DNA of 64,000 bases, taken from NCBI RefSeq assembly GCF_003391135.1, contig NZ_CP031455.1:5874001-5938000 (forward strand). Reading direction: 5' to 3'. Numbering within the stretch: position 1 is the stretch's first letter; each line of letters opens with the position of its first letter. Shown piece after piece: positions 1-8,979 of the stretch. The notes under the pieces were generated by a model. The model did not search any database. It was not told where the DNA came from and saw nothing but the letters and a program-made list of their open reading frames with translations. The translations under genes were made by a program, and so were the position numbers. This DNA comes from Streptoverticillium olivoreticuli subsp. olivoreticuli. Its GTDB lineage: Bacteria > Actinomycetota > Actinomycetes > Streptomycetales > Streptomycetaceae.

Positions 1-29
1 GGGACATGCGGGCGGTCCTCCCCGGATGA
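1..29 (+). CDS. possible 3' tail of an upstream gene
   Basis: Frame 3 is open from the window edge and reads DMRAVLPG before a TGA at 27-29. This could be the last codons of a gene lying upstream of purN. In related genomes I recall a large membrane protein gene upstream of purN, but eight codons cannot confirm it. Confidence 0.25.
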
Positions 30-398
30 ACGGCCGCTCCCCGGAGGGCCTCGGTGGGCAGCGGGAAGCGGTGAGCCGCGTGGAGGCGTCGGTCCGGCAT
101 GTGGAGTGTGTCTTCCCCTTGTGTCGTCGTCCTGTACGTCGCAGGCGTGCCCCGCACGCCATGACGTACTGCACACCGAACGTACGGCGTCGCGCTCGGA
201 TTCCATGCGCGTGGCCCGCGCTTTCCGTGCGCTGCTTCCAGACGCTACCTCCCGTGCGTGCCCCCGTCCCGTGGGGGCCGTTCCGCGTGCCGGTATCGTT
301 GCTGGCGGTCGGCGGCTTCGTAGAGTCCCCCGTATTCGGGGACCCCTCCGACTTGTACGACCATACAAACCGCACCACCCGCGAGAAAGGGCCCCACC
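30..398 (+). promoter_or_regulatory. purN leader / upstream region
   Basis: About 370 bases with no gene that I can support; the open frames here have no recognisable homology or ribosome site. A small hairpin with six-base arms (GTCCCC / GGGGAC) sits at 325-343, about 55 bases before the purN start. The region is expected to hold the purNH promoter. I see no known riboswitch. Confidence 0.35.
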
Positions 399-1031
399 GT
401 GGCCTCCCCGCCTCCCGCGCTCCCCGCCCGGCTCGTCGTGCTGGTCTCCGGCTCGGGCACCAATCTCCAGGCCCTGCTCGACGCGATCGCCGCCGACCCG
501 GACGGCTACGGCGCGCGGATCGTGGCGGTGGGCGCCGACCGGGACGGCATCGCCGGGCTGGAGCGCGCCGAGCGCGCCGGCCTGCCCACCTTCGTCTGCA
601 AGGTGAAGGACCACCCGACGCGCGAGGCCTGGGACCGGGCGCTGACCGGGGCGACGGCGGCGTACGCGCCGGACCTCGTGGTCTCCGCCGGGTTCATGAA
701 GATCGTGGGCAAGGAGTTCCTGGCCCGCTTCGGGGGGCGGATCATCAATACGCACCCCGCCCTGCTGCCCAGCTTCCCCGGCGCCCACGGCGTGCGCGAC
801 GCGCTCGCGTACGGCGCGAAAGTGACCGGGTGCACCGTCCACTTCGTCGACGACGGCGTCGACACCGGGCCGATCATCGCGCAGGGCGTGGTCGAGGTCC
901 AGGACGAGGACGACGAATCCGCGCTGCACGAGCGGATCAAGGAAGTCGAGCGAGAGCTGCTCGTCGATGTCGTGGGGCGTCTGGCCCACAACGGCTACCG
1001 CATAGAGGGACGAAAGGTAAGAATCCCGTGA
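399..1031 (+). CDS. purN: phosphoribosylglycinamide formyltransferase
   Basis: Cytosolic enzyme of de novo purine synthesis that moves a formyl group from 10-formyl-THF to GAR. The 210-residue length is normal for PurN. The N-terminal loop SGSGTN (17-22) binds substrate phosphate. The catalytic set is N117, H119 (in INTHPALLPSFPG) and D155 (in DDGVDTGP), with the same spacing as N106/H108/D144 of the E. coli enzyme. The GTG start at 399 follows a purine-rich site (AAAGGG). The stop codon overlaps the GTG start of purH, so the two genes are almost certainly translationally coupled. The gene product and purH catalyse two formyl transfers of the same pathway. Confidence 0.97.
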   Translation: MASPPPALPARLVVLVSGSGTNLQALLDAIAADPDGYGARIVAVGADRDGIAGLERAERAGLPTFVCKVKDHPTREAWDRALTGATAAYAPDLVVSAGFMKIVGKEFLARFGGRIINTHPALLPSFPGAHGVRDALAYGAKVTGCTVHFVDDGVDTGPIIAQGVVEVQDEDDESALHERIKEVERELLVDVVGRLAHNGYRIEGRKVRIP

Positions 1032-2608
1032 CTGCCGAAGGCACCAACGGTACGAACGGCGCGAAGCGGCCCATCCGCCGCGCGCTGGTCAGCGTCTACG
1101 ACAAGACGGGGCTCGAGGAGCTGGCCCAGGGGCTGCACGCGGCCGGCGTCCAGCTCGTCTCGACCGGTTCGACGGCCGGGCGGATCGCCGCCGCGGGCGT
1201 CCCGGTCACCAAGGTCGAGGAGCTGACGGGCTTCCCCGAGTGTCTGGACGGCCGGGTGAAGACCCTCCACCCGCGCGTCCACGCGGGGATCCTCGCCGAC
1301 CAGCGGCTCGCCTCGCACCGGGAGCAGCTCGCCGAGCTGGGCGTGGAGCCCTTCGAGCTCGTGATCGTCAACCTCTACCCCTTCAAGGAGACGGTCGCCT
1401 CCGGCGCCTCGCCCGACGAGTGCGTGGAGCAGATCGACATCGGCGGCCCCTCCATGGTCCGCGCCGCCGCCAAGAACCACCCCTCGGTCGCCGTCGTGGT
1501 CAACCCCGGCCGCTACGCCGAGGTGCTCAAGGCCGTCGCGGACGGCGGGTTCGACCTGACCGCGCGCAAGCGGCTCGCGGCCGAGGCGTTCCAGCACACG
1601 GCCGCGTACGACGTGGCCGTGGCCAGCTGGTTCGCCGACGGCTACGCGGCCGACGAGGGCCCGTGGCCGGACTTTGCCGGTGTCGTCCTCAGCCGCAAGC
1701 AGGTCCTGCGCTACGGCGAGAACCCGCACCAGCCCGCCGCGCTCTACACCGACGGCACGGGCACCGGTCTGGCGGTCGCCGAGCAGCTGCACGGCAAGGA
1801 GATGTCGTACAACAACTACGTCGACACCGAGGCCGCGCGCCGGGCCGCGTACGACCACGACGCGCCCTGCGTCGCGATCATCAAGCACGCCAACCCCTGC
1901 GGCATCGCGGTCGGTTCGGACGTCGCCGAGGCGCACCGCAAGGCGCACGCCTGCGACCCGCTGTCGGCGTTCGGCGGTGTCATCGCCGTCAACCGCCCGG
2001 TGTCGGTGGCGATGGCCGAGCAGGTCGCGGAGATCTTCACCGAGGTCATCGTCGCGCCCGGTTACGAGGACGGCGCGGTCGAGGCGCTGGCCCGCAAGAA
2101 GAACATCCGCGTGCTGCGCTGCCCCGACGCCCCCGGCGCGGTCGGCGAGTACCGCCCGATCGAGGGCGGCGCGCTCGTCCAGGCCAAGGACCGCCTCCAG
2201 GCGGAGGGCGACGACCCCGCCAACTGGACGCTCGCCACGGGCGAGGCGCTCTCCGCCGACGAGCTGGCCGAGCTGGCCTTCGCCTGGCGGGCGTGCCGCT
2301 CCGTGAAGTCCAACGCGATCCTGCTGGCCAAGGGCGGTGCCACGGTCGGCGTCGGCATGGGCCAGGTCAACCGCGTCGACTCGGCGAAGCTCGCGGTGCA
2401 GCGCGCGGGCGAGGAGCGCGCGGCCGGTTCGTACGCGGCCTCCGACGCCTTCTTCCCCTTCCCGGACGGCCTGGAGGTCCTCCTGGCGGCGGGCGTCAAG
2501 GCCGTGGTCCAGCCGGGCGGTTCGGTCCGTGACGAGCAGGTCGTGGAGGCCGCGAAGGCGGCGGGCGCGACGATGTACTTCACGGGCACGCGCCACTTCT
2601 TCCACTGA
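1028..2608 (+). CDS. purH: bifunctional AICAR transformylase / IMP cyclohydrolase
   Basis: Catalyses the last two steps to IMP. The 526-residue length matches the family. The N-terminal MGS-like cyclohydrolase domain begins with the segment ALVSVYDKTGLEELA (about 19-33). The C-terminal transformylase domain carries RYGENPHQ (about 228-235), the NNYVD segment (about 261-265) and KHANPCG with the catalytic histidine near 286. The frame stays open upstream to base 26, but homology begins only at the GTG at 1028, which overlaps the purN stop (GTGA). A strong hairpin follows the stop codon. Confidence 0.97.
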   Translation: MTAEGTNGTNGAKRPIRRALVSVYDKTGLEELAQGLHAAGVQLVSTGSTAGRIAAAGVPVTKVEELTGFPECLDGRVKTLHPRVHAGILADQRLASHREQLAELGVEPFELVIVNLYPFKETVASGASPDECVEQIDIGGPSMVRAAAKNHPSVAVVVNPGRYAEVLKAVADGGFDLTARKRLAAEAFQHTAAYDVAVASWFADGYAADEGPWPDFAGVVLSRKQVLRYGENPHQPAALYTDGTGTGLAVAEQLHGKEMSYNNYVDTEAARRAAYDHDAPCVAIIKHANPCGIAVGSDVAEAHRKAHACDPLSAFGGVIAVNRPVSVAMAEQVAEIFTEVIVAPGYEDGAVEALARKKNIRVLRCPDAPGAVGEYRPIEGGALVQAKDRLQAEGDDPANWTLATGEALSADELAELAFAWRACRSVKSNAILLAKGGATVGVGMGQVNRVDSAKLAVQRAGEERAAGSYAASDAFFPFPDGLEVLLAAGVKAVVQPGGSVRDEQVVEAAKAAGATMYFTGTRHFFH

Positions 2609-2617
2609 TGACGAACG

Positions 2618-2657
2618 GACGAGGCCGCGCCCCGGAACCCCGGGGCGCGGCCTCGTC
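2618..2657. terminator. bidirectional terminator between purH and the RDD gene
   Basis: Perfect inverted repeat with 18-base arms (2618-2635 and 2640-2657) and a four-base loop, lying between two convergent genes. It lacks a T-tract, as is usual in Streptomyces. Confidence 0.9.
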
Positions 2658-2674
2658 CTGCCGTGACCGGCCGG

Positions 2675-3370
2675 TCACTTGGTGCGGACGACCACCGTGC
2701 TGACGATCTTGTCGGCGAAGGTCTGCTTCTTCTCGTCCCACAGCGGCCACAGGTAGCCGAGGTAGAAGAAGCCGTCGGCGATGTGGCAGAGGTTGCGGAC
2801 GAAGGCCATGCCGAAGCCGGTCGGCATCCCGTCGCGCTCGCGCAGGACGCTGATGCCCACGATCTTCTTGCCCCACGTCTGGCCGGTCTTGCCCTGCTTG
2901 TAGAGCATCACGAGGCCGATCACGAGCGCGGCGACGGCGCCGATGAGGAACATGATCACGCCGGTCGTCATCGCACCCGTGTCGACCGAGTCGACCGTGC
3001 AGGTTCTCTGGTACGCGGAGGAGCTGGAGTAGCTGTCGCAGGTGGTGTCCTTCGCGGCCGAGACCATCATGACGAGGCCGACGACGAACAGGACCATCGG
3101 GATCAGGCCGCCGATCAGGCCGTCGAGCAGGCTGGCGCCCACGCGCGAGCCCCAGCCGGCGAGCGGCGGGCGCTGCATGGCGTACGGGTCCTGGCCGGGG
3201 TGGCCGTAGCCGGCGCCGGGGTACTGCTGCCCCGGGTAGGGCTGGCCGGGGTAGGGCTGCCCCGGATACGGCTGTCCCGGGTACGGCTGCTGCGGAACCT
3301 GCCCATACGGCTGGCCCGGCTGCTGCTGGGGGTAGGACGGGTACTGGCCGGGCGGGTTCGGGTGGGTCAC
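2675..3370 (-). CDS. RDD family membrane protein with PGQPYPG repeats
   Basis: A 231-residue membrane protein. Residues 1-70 are rich in Pro, Gly, Gln and Tyr and contain tandem PGQPYPG units. An RDD domain follows: WGSRVGASLLDGLIGG carries R76 and D83, a further Asp lies in FADKI near the C-terminus, and there are hydrophobic segments at about 80-104 and 130-155. The function of RDD proteins is mostly unknown; some act in ion transport. I chose the GTG at 3370 because AGGA sits six bases upstream and the proline-rich tail starts there; more upstream codons are open but look non-coding. The gene is convergent with purH. Confidence 0.85.
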   Translation of the reverse strand: MTHPNPPGQYPSYPQQQPGQPYGQVPQQPYPGQPYPGQPYPGQPYPGQQYPGAGYGHPGQDPYAMQRPPLAGWGSRVGASLLDGLIGGLIPMVLFVVGLVMMVSAAKDTTCDSYSSSSAYQRTCTVDSVDTGAMTTGVIMFLIGAVAALVIGLVMLYKQGKTGQTWGKKIVGISVLRERDGMPTGFGMAFVRNLCHIADGFFYLGYLWPLWDEKKQTFADKIVSTVVVRTK

Positions 3371-3531
3371 CTGAGGTCCTTCGAGCGGTCGGTGCCGGGC
3401 TGAACTGGGGACGGCCGGGGCATCCGCCACGGCGCGGATCATCGTAGGCACAGGGGACGCGTGATATACGGCGCGCGTAAGGACGTGACCTGATTGGAAC
3501 GAGCGCCGGTCCATCCGGGAGTATGGGGGGC

Positions 3532-4401
3532 ATGACCGCCCAGATTCTCGATGGCAAGGCCACCGCAGCCGCGATCAAGTCCGAACTCACCACCCGCGTG
3601 GAAGCGCTGAAGGCCAAGGGCGTCACGCCCGGTCTCGGCACCCTCCTCGTCGGCGACGACCCCGGCAGCAAGTGGTACGTGGCCGGCAAGCACCGTGACT
3701 GCGCCCAGGTCGGCATCGCGTCGATCCAGCGCGAACTGCCCGACACCGCCACGCAGGAGGAGATCGAGGCGGTCGTACGCGAGCTCAACGACAACCCCGA
3801 GTGCACGGGTTACATCGTCCAACTCCCGCTCCCCAAGGGCATCGACACCAACCGCGTGCTGGAGCTGATGGACCCGGCCAAGGACGCGGACGGCCTGCAC
3901 CCGATGAGCCTCGGCCGCCTCGTCCTGGGCGTGCCCGGCCCGCTGCCCTGCACCCCCAACGGCATCATCGAGCTGCTCCGCCACCACAAGGTGGAGATCA
4001 ACGGCGCGCACGTTGTGGTCGTCGGCCGCGGCATCACCGTCGGCCGCTCCATCGGGCTGCTGCTGACCCGCCGTTCCGAGAACGCCACCGTCACCCTCTG
4101 CCACACCGGCACCCGTGACCTGCCGGCCCAGCTGCGCCAGGCGGACATCATCGTCGCCGCGGCGGGCGTCGGGCACCTGATCAAGCCGGAGGACGTCAAG
4201 CCGGGCGCCGCGGTGCTCGACGTGGGCGTCAGCCGGGACGGCGAGGGCAAGATCATGGGCGATGTGGACCCGGGCGTCTCCGAGGTGGCCGGCTGGATCT
4301 CCCCGAACCCCGGCGGCGTCGGCCCGATGACCCGCGCGCTGCTGCTGGTCAACGTCGTGGAGGCCGCGGAGCGCGCCGCCGGGATCGGCAATGCGGGCTG
4401 A
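3532..4401 (+). CDS. folD: bifunctional methylenetetrahydrofolate dehydrogenase / cyclohydrolase
   Basis: Interconverts 5,10-methylene-THF and 10-formyl-THF, the donor used by PurN and PurH nearby. The 289 residues match the family. The catalytic motif YVAGKHRDC (Y49, K53) and the C-terminal PGGVGPMT signature are present, as is a Rossmann segment near GRGITVGRS. The ATG at 3532 is preceded by GGGGGG at the right distance; an in-frame ATG at 3523 is less likely. The stop overlaps the start of the next gene. Confidence 0.96.
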   Translation: MTAQILDGKATAAAIKSELTTRVEALKAKGVTPGLGTLLVGDDPGSKWYVAGKHRDCAQVGIASIQRELPDTATQEEIEAVVRELNDNPECTGYIVQLPLPKGIDTNRVLELMDPAKDADGLHPMSLGRLVLGVPGPLPCTPNGIIELLRHHKVEINGAHVVVVGRGITVGRSIGLLLTRRSENATVTLCHTGTRDLPAQLRQADIIVAAAGVGHLIKPEDVKPGAAVLDVGVSRDGEGKIMGDVDPGVSEVAGWISPNPGGVGPMTRALLLVNVVEAAERAAGIGNAG

Positions 4402-4804
4402 GACGGGCCCGGGCCCGGGCCCGGGCAAGTCGCGCCGCTTCCAGCTCACCCGGGACACCGCCCGCCCCGAGGGGGGCGGGCGCGCGGCCCCCGGTGACGC
4501 TCCGGCCCCCGCGCGCCAGTGGCCGCTGCTGGCCGTGCTGGGGGTGACGGGCCTGGGCCTGCTGCTCGTCGCGTTCGACGTCTTCCGGGTCGGGACGCTG
4601 CTGGTCGGCGTGGCGATGCTCGGCGGCGCGGTGCTGCGCTGGGCGCTGCCGTCGGTGGGCATGCTGGCCGTGCGCTCGCGGTTCACCGACCTGGTGACGT
4701 ACGGCGGGCTGGGCCTGGCGATCGTCCTGCTGACGCTGATGGCGCAGCCGCACGCCTGGGTGAAGATCCCGCTGCTGGAGGACGTACTGCACTTCACGGT
4801 CTAG
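4391..4804 (+). CDS. DUF3017 membrane protein
   Basis: A 137-residue protein whose first 11 bases overlap the end of folD. A charged, glycine/proline-rich N-terminus (about 1-40) precedes three hydrophobic helices (about 42-62, 65-85 and 100-120). This small actinobacterial family is habitually encoded next to folD, which is the basis for the DUF3017 call. The biochemical function is unknown. Confidence 0.85.
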   Translation: MRAETGPGPGPGKSRRFQLTRDTARPEGGGRAAPGDAPAPARQWPLLAVLGVTGLGLLLVAFDVFRVGTLLVGVAMLGGAVLRWALPSVGMLAVRSRFTDLVTYGGLGLAIVLLTLMAQPHAWVKIPLLEDVLHFTV

Positions 4805-4862
4805 GGGCGTGGCGCGCGCGGAGAAACGTGACTGGGCGGGCGCGCGGGACGAAGATCTCCCC

Positions 4863-6083
4863 ATGGCCAAGATCAAGGTTGCCAACCCCGTCGTCGAGCT
4901 CGACGGCGACGAGATGACCCGCATCATCTGGTCCTTCATCAAGGACAAGCTGATCCTTCCGTACCTCGACGTCGAGCTGAAGTACTTCGACCTGGGCATC
5001 GAGCACCGCGACGCCACCAGTGACCAGGTGACGGTCGACGCCGCCAGGGCCATCGCGGAGTACGGCGTCGGGGTGAAGTGCGCGACGATCACGCCGGACG
5101 AGGCGCGGGTCGAGGAGTTCGGCCTGAAGGCGATGTACCGCTCGCCCAACGGCACGATCCGCAACATCCTCGGCGGGGTGATCTTCCGTGAGCCGATCAT
5201 CATGGCCAACGTGCCGCGGCTGGTGCCGGGCTGGACCGAGCCGATCGTCGTCGGCCGCCACGCCTTCGGCGACCAGTACCGCGCGACCGACTTCAAGGTC
5301 CCCGGCCCCGGCACCCTCACCATGACCTTCACCCCCGAGGACGGCTCCGAGCCGACCGAGCTGGAGGTGCACAGGTTCCCGGGGCCGGGGGTGGCGCTCG
5401 GGATGTACAACCACGACGATTCGATCCGCGACTTCGCGCGCGCCTCGTTCCGCTACGGCCTGGCGCGGAACTACCCCGTCTACCTCTCCACGAAGAACAC
5501 GATCCTGAAGAAGTACGACGGGCGGTTCAAGGACCTTTTCCAGGAGGTCTTCGACGCCGAGTTCCGGGCGGACTTCGAGCGGGCGGGGCTGGCCTACGAG
5601 CACCGGCTGATCGACGACATGGTCGCCTCGGCGCTGAAGTGGCCGGGCGGCTATGTCTGGGCCTGTAAGAACTACGACGGCGACGTGCAGTCCGACATCG
5701 TCGCGCAGGGCTTCGGCTCGCTGGGCCTGATGACCTCGGTCCTGATGTCGCCCGACGGCCGCACCCTGGAGGCCGAGGCCGCGCACGGCACGGTCACCCG
5801 CCACTACCGCCACCACCAGCAGGGCAAGCCGACCTCGACCAACCCGATCGCCTCGATCTTCGCCTGGACCCGGGCCCTCGCCCACCGGGGGAGGCTGGAC
5901 GGCACCCCCGAGGTCACCGGGTTCGCGCAGACGCTGGAGCGGGTGTGCGTCGAGACCGTCGAGAGCGGCCGGATGACCAGGGACCTGGCGCTGCTGATCT
6001 CCAAGGACACCCCGTGGCTGACCACGGAGCAGTTCCTGGACGCGCTGGACGAGAGGCTCGGCAAGCGGATGGCCGACCGCTGA
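4863..6083 (+). CDS. icd: NADP-dependent isocitrate dehydrogenase, dimeric type
   Basis: Oxidative decarboxylation of isocitrate to 2-oxoglutarate in the TCA cycle. The 406-residue length and sequence match the eukaryote-like homodimeric NADP-IDH. The isocitrate-binding segment RSPNGTIRNILGG (S95, N97, R100) and downstream arginines R109 and R132 are intact, as is NHDDSIRDFARASF. I start at ATG 4863, where MAKIKVANPVVELDGDEM matches the family start; an upstream in-frame ATG at 4809 would add an unrelated tail. From general knowledge, many Streptomyces carry the unrelated monomeric IDH (about 740 residues), so this type is worth noting here. Confidence 0.94.
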   Translation: MAKIKVANPVVELDGDEMTRIIWSFIKDKLILPYLDVELKYFDLGIEHRDATSDQVTVDAARAIAEYGVGVKCATITPDEARVEEFGLKAMYRSPNGTIRNILGGVIFREPIIMANVPRLVPGWTEPIVVGRHAFGDQYRATDFKVPGPGTLTMTFTPEDGSEPTELEVHRFPGPGVALGMYNHDDSIRDFARASFRYGLARNYPVYLSTKNTILKKYDGRFKDLFQEVFDAEFRADFERAGLAYEHRLIDDMVASALKWPGGYVWACKNYDGDVQSDIVAQGFGSLGLMTSVLMSPDGRTLEAEAAHGTVTRHYRHHQQGKPTSTNPIASIFAWTRALAHRGRLDGTPEVTGFAQTLERVCVETVESGRMTRDLALLISKDTPWLTTEQFLDALDERLGKRMADR

Positions 6084-6094
6084 CCCCCCGACGC

Positions 6095-6143
6095 GGGAAG
6101 GCGGTCCGTCCTCCCCTGGCGGGGGAGGACGGACCGCCTTCCC
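6095..6143 (+). terminator. terminator after icd
   Basis: Perfect inverted repeat with 21-base arms (6095-6115 and 6123-6143) and a seven-base loop, directly after the icd stop codon. Confidence 0.9.
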
Positions 6144-6159
6144 TTCGGTGAGCGGCCAC

Positions 6160-6198
6160 GGTGTCCTGTCTTCCACCCCCGTGGGAAGACGGGACACC
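6160..6198. terminator. second hairpin downstream of icd
   Basis: Inverted repeat with about 17-base arms (6160-6176 and 6181-6198), one bulge and one G-T pair. It stands in tandem with the stronger hairpin just upstream and probably acts as a back-up terminator. The rest of the 386-base spacer (6084-6469) holds no gene I can support and should include the promoter of the next gene. Confidence 0.6.
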
Positions 6199-6469
6199 GC
6201 CCGACATCGAGAATCATGATCGGGACGGCACCGATCAAGATCTTCAAGCCTCCTGTGGCCGGGAAGTGACGGTTCTGGGACGAGGTCCCCGTCGTGTACC
6301 AGTTGTGCCCGCGGTGTCACAAGGGCGCGTATCGGCCGGGCCGTTCACCCCAAATGCCACCGTGCGCCCCTCGGCCGGGAACTGCCATGCTGGGTTGTGG
6401 CATCCCCTTGGGTAGCCAGCACCGGGACCGTGGGGACATCCGTACGCATCGGGGGACAGGGGGACGGCA

Positions 6470-7519
6470 ATGCCTCGCTGGAGGGCGCTACCGGAAGAAC
6501 TCGATCCGCTGGTCGGCGAATTCACCGAACAGCTGCGCAGACTCGTCGAGCGCAGCGGGCTGAGCCTCGGTGCCGTCGCCGATCGCACCGGCTACAGCAA
6601 GACGTCCTGGGAGCGCTATCTCAACGGGCGGCTGCTGCCGCCGCTCGGCGCCGCCGAGGCGCTCGCCGAGGTGACGGGCGCCGACGTCGGGCACCTGAGC
6701 ACCATGTGGGAGCTGGCCGAGCGGTCCTGGAGCCGCTCCGAGCTGCGGCACGACGTGACGATGGAGGCCGTCCGGGTCGCCCAGGCGCGGGCCGCGCTGG
6801 GCGAGTTCGGCCCGTCGGCCCCGCGCCCGGAACCGGTCCGCGCCGAGCCGCTGTGCCAGGAGGTCCCGCCGCGGCCCGAGGCGGTGCGGACCGCATTCGC
6901 CGAGGAGGCCCCGGCGCCCCGCGCCCCCTCCGTGCCGCGCTCGCCCCGGCCGCCCGACTACCGCGCCAAGGCCATCCCCGTCGGGCAGCCGCCGCGCCGC
7001 CGGGTCGCGCTCTTCGTCACCGGCGTCGTGGGCGCCCTCCTCCTCGTCGCCGCGGCCGCGCTGCTGCTCGGCTCGGGAGGCGACGGCAAGCGCAAGGGCG
7101 CGACGGCGCCCGCCGCCCCGCCGGCCGTCAGCGCCTCCACGGACCTGCCGACCGGGGTGAAGTGCGCCGGTGAGAGCTGCGCGGGCAAGGACCCCGAGGC
7201 GATGGGCTGCGGTGGCAACCGCGCCACGACGGCCGGCTCGGCGACGGTCGGCACGTCCTACGTCGAGGTCCGCTACAGCGAGGTCTGCCGGGCGGCGTGG
7301 GGCCGCATCACCCAGGCCGCGAGCGGTGACGCCGTGCGCATAAACGCCCGCCCGACCGGCTCGGCGCCGGGCCGCACGGAGGCCGGCCGGGTCGGGGCCA
7401 CCCCCGGTCACGCGGCGGACGGCTACACGCCCATGGTGACGGTGTCCGCCCCGGACCAGGCGACGGCCTGCGCGACGCTCCTGTCGGGGCCCCGGGGGTG
7501 CACTTCGCTGTCGCGGTGA
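6470..7519 (+). CDS. XRE-type HTH, single-pass membrane protein with DUF2690-like ectodomain
   Basis: A 349-residue protein. Residues 16-75 form an HTH domain (LSLGAVADRTGYSKTSWERYLNG). A proline-rich linker follows, then one membrane helix at about 178-203. The extracytoplasmic C-terminus contains paired cysteines (KCAGESCAGKDPEAMGC) and SYVEVRYSEVCRAAWGRI, as in DUF2690 proteins. The layout suggests a membrane-tethered regulator that could link an external signal to DNA binding, but that is inference. The ATG at 6470 has GGGGGA five bases upstream. It lies between icd and mdh, as a similar gene does beside mdh in related genomes. Confidence 0.82.
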   Translation: MPRWRALPEELDPLVGEFTEQLRRLVERSGLSLGAVADRTGYSKTSWERYLNGRLLPPLGAAEALAEVTGADVGHLSTMWELAERSWSRSELRHDVTMEAVRVAQARAALGEFGPSAPRPEPVRAEPLCQEVPPRPEAVRTAFAEEAPAPRAPSVPRSPRPPDYRAKAIPVGQPPRRRVALFVTGVVGALLLVAAAALLLGSGGDGKRKGATAPAAPPAVSASTDLPTGVKCAGESCAGKDPEAMGCGGNRATTAGSATVGTSYVEVRYSEVCRAAWGRITQAASGDAVRINARPTGSAPGRTEAGRVGATPGHAADGYTPMVTVSAPDQATACATLLSGPRGCTSLSR

Positions 7520-7820
7520 TCCGTGGGGGCGGCCTCCGTCTCCGGGTGCGGGTCCGTTGCCGGGGCTCCGCCCCGGCCCCCGGTCCTCGAACTCCCCCGG
7601 CGGTAGCCGGCGGGGTGAGGACAGCGCCGCAGGCGCTGCGCGTCAGCCGCCGCACCGGAAGGCCGTACGCGAGCCGAGCGCAGCGGTGAGGCGTTCCACA
7701 CGGGGGCGAACGTTCTGCGAGCGCCGCGTCGGATAGCCTGACGCCGGATCTCTTGACACCGAGAGAGATCCCCACAAATGGGCAGGGACACCCAACCCCA
7801 GTTCGCAGCAGGAGATCGCC
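7520..7820 (+). other. intergenic region upstream of mdh, with partial repeat unit
   Basis: About 300 bases without a gene. Bases 7541-7625 contain a diverged copy of the intergenic repeat family seen again at 21.6, 39.0 and 41.5 kb (shared GCGGGTCCGTTGC block and GC-rich inverted arms). The right part holds the mdh promoter region and an inverted repeat at 7746-7771. Confidence 0.5.
7746..7771 (+). promoter_or_regulatory. 8-10-8 inverted repeat upstream of mdh
   Basis: GGATCTCT (7746-7753) and AGAGATCC (7764-7771) are perfect inverted arms. The spacer begins TTGACA-like (TTGACACC). The element ends 49 bases before the mdh ATG, so it may be an operator or leader stem overlapping the promoter. 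No regulator is assigned. Confidence 0.45.
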
Positions 7821-8810
7821 ATGACCCGCACTCCCGTCAATGTCACCGTCACCGGCGCGGCCGGTCAGATCGGCTACGCGCTGCTCTTCCGCATCGCCTC
7901 CGGCCAGCTGCTCGGCGCGGACGTGCCGGTCAAGCTCCGCCTGCTGGAGATCCCGCAGGGCCTGAAGGCCGCCGAGGGCACCGCGATGGAGCTCGACGAC
8001 TGCGCCTTCCCGCTGCTCCGCGGCATCGACATCACCGACGACCCGAACGTCGGCTTCGCCGGCGCCAACGTCGCGCTGCTGGTCGGCGCCCGCCCGCGCA
8101 CCAAGGGCATGGAGCGCGGTGACCTCCTGGAGGCCAACGGCGGCATCTTCAAGCCGCAGGGCAAGGCCATCAACGACCACGCCGCGGACGACATCAAGGT
8201 CCTCGTCGTCGGCAACCCGGCCAACACCAACGCCCTGATCGCCCAGGCCGCCGCGCCGGACGTCCCGGCCGAGCGCTTCACCGCGATGACCCGCCTGGAC
8301 CACAACCGCGCGCTCTCGCAGCTGGCCCAGAAGACCGGCACGTCCGTCGCCGACATCAAGCGCCTGACGATCTGGGGCAACCACTCGGCCACCCAGTACC
8401 CGGACGTCTTCCACGCGGAGATCGCCGGCAAGAACGCCGCCGAGGTCGTCAGCGACGAGGCGTGGCTGGCCGACACCTTCATCCCGACCGTCGCCAAGCG
8501 CGGTGCCGCGATCATCGAGGCCCGTGGCGCCTCGTCGGCCGCCTCTGCCGCCAACGCCGCGATCGACCACGTGCACACCTGGGTCAACGGCACCGCCGCC
8601 GGCGACTGGACCTCGATGGGCATCCCGTCGGACGGCTCCTACGGCGTGCCCGAGGGCATCATCTCCTCCTTCCCGGTCACCACGAAGGACGGCAAGTACG
8701 AGATCGTCCAGGGCCTGGAGATCAACGAGTTCTCCCGCACCCGCATCGACGCCTCCGTGCAGGAGCTCGTCGAGGAGCGCGACGCGGTGCGCGCCCTCGG
8801 CCTCATCTGA
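7821..8810 (+). CDS. mdh: malate dehydrogenase
   Basis: NAD-dependent oxidation of malate to oxaloacetate in the TCA cycle. The 329 residues fit the cytosolic-type bacterial MDH. The nucleotide-binding motif TGAAGQIG (11-18), the substrate arginines in ARPRTKGMERGDLL (90-103), the Asp-His catalytic pair (D160 in TRLDHNRA; H188 in IWGNHSATQYPD) and a further active-site arginine region are intact. A strong AGGAG site precedes the ATG. Transcription is probably monocistronic, since the next gene starts 169 bases downstream behind its own putative promoter. Confidence 0.97.
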   Translation: MTRTPVNVTVTGAAGQIGYALLFRIASGQLLGADVPVKLRLLEIPQGLKAAEGTAMELDDCAFPLLRGIDITDDPNVGFAGANVALLVGARPRTKGMERGDLLEANGGIFKPQGKAINDHAADDIKVLVVGNPANTNALIAQAAAPDVPAERFTAMTRLDHNRALSQLAQKTGTSVADIKRLTIWGNHSATQYPDVFHAEIAGKNAAEVVSDEAWLADTFIPTVAKRGAAIIEARGASSAASAANAAIDHVHTWVNGTAAGDWTSMGIPSDGSYGVPEGIISSFPVTTKDGKYEIVQGLEINEFSRTRIDASVQELVEERDAVRALGLI

Positions 8811-8979
8811 TCGACCCCATTCGTACGGGCGTGCCTGGGTACGCCCGTACGCGTCGGTTTCCGGCCCGTCATTCACCCCCGACCGGGGTCGATGGCGGGC
8901 CTTCTGGCTTATTCTGAGTTCTCCGAAAATACGTCAACTGCCGTGCGTACGCAGGCCAGTTCGACGATCGGGGGACTGT

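Noticed and set aside
26..1027. Upstream extension of the purH frame and an alternative 166-codon frame over the purN leader
   Set aside because: No homology before the GTG at 1028; the extension is out-of-frame purN sequence.
995..2605. 536-codon open frame antisense to purH
   Set aside because: Repetitive Arg/Gly/Leu/Val/Asp composition typical of the shadow frame of a high-GC gene; no domain, no ribosome site, and purH is certain.
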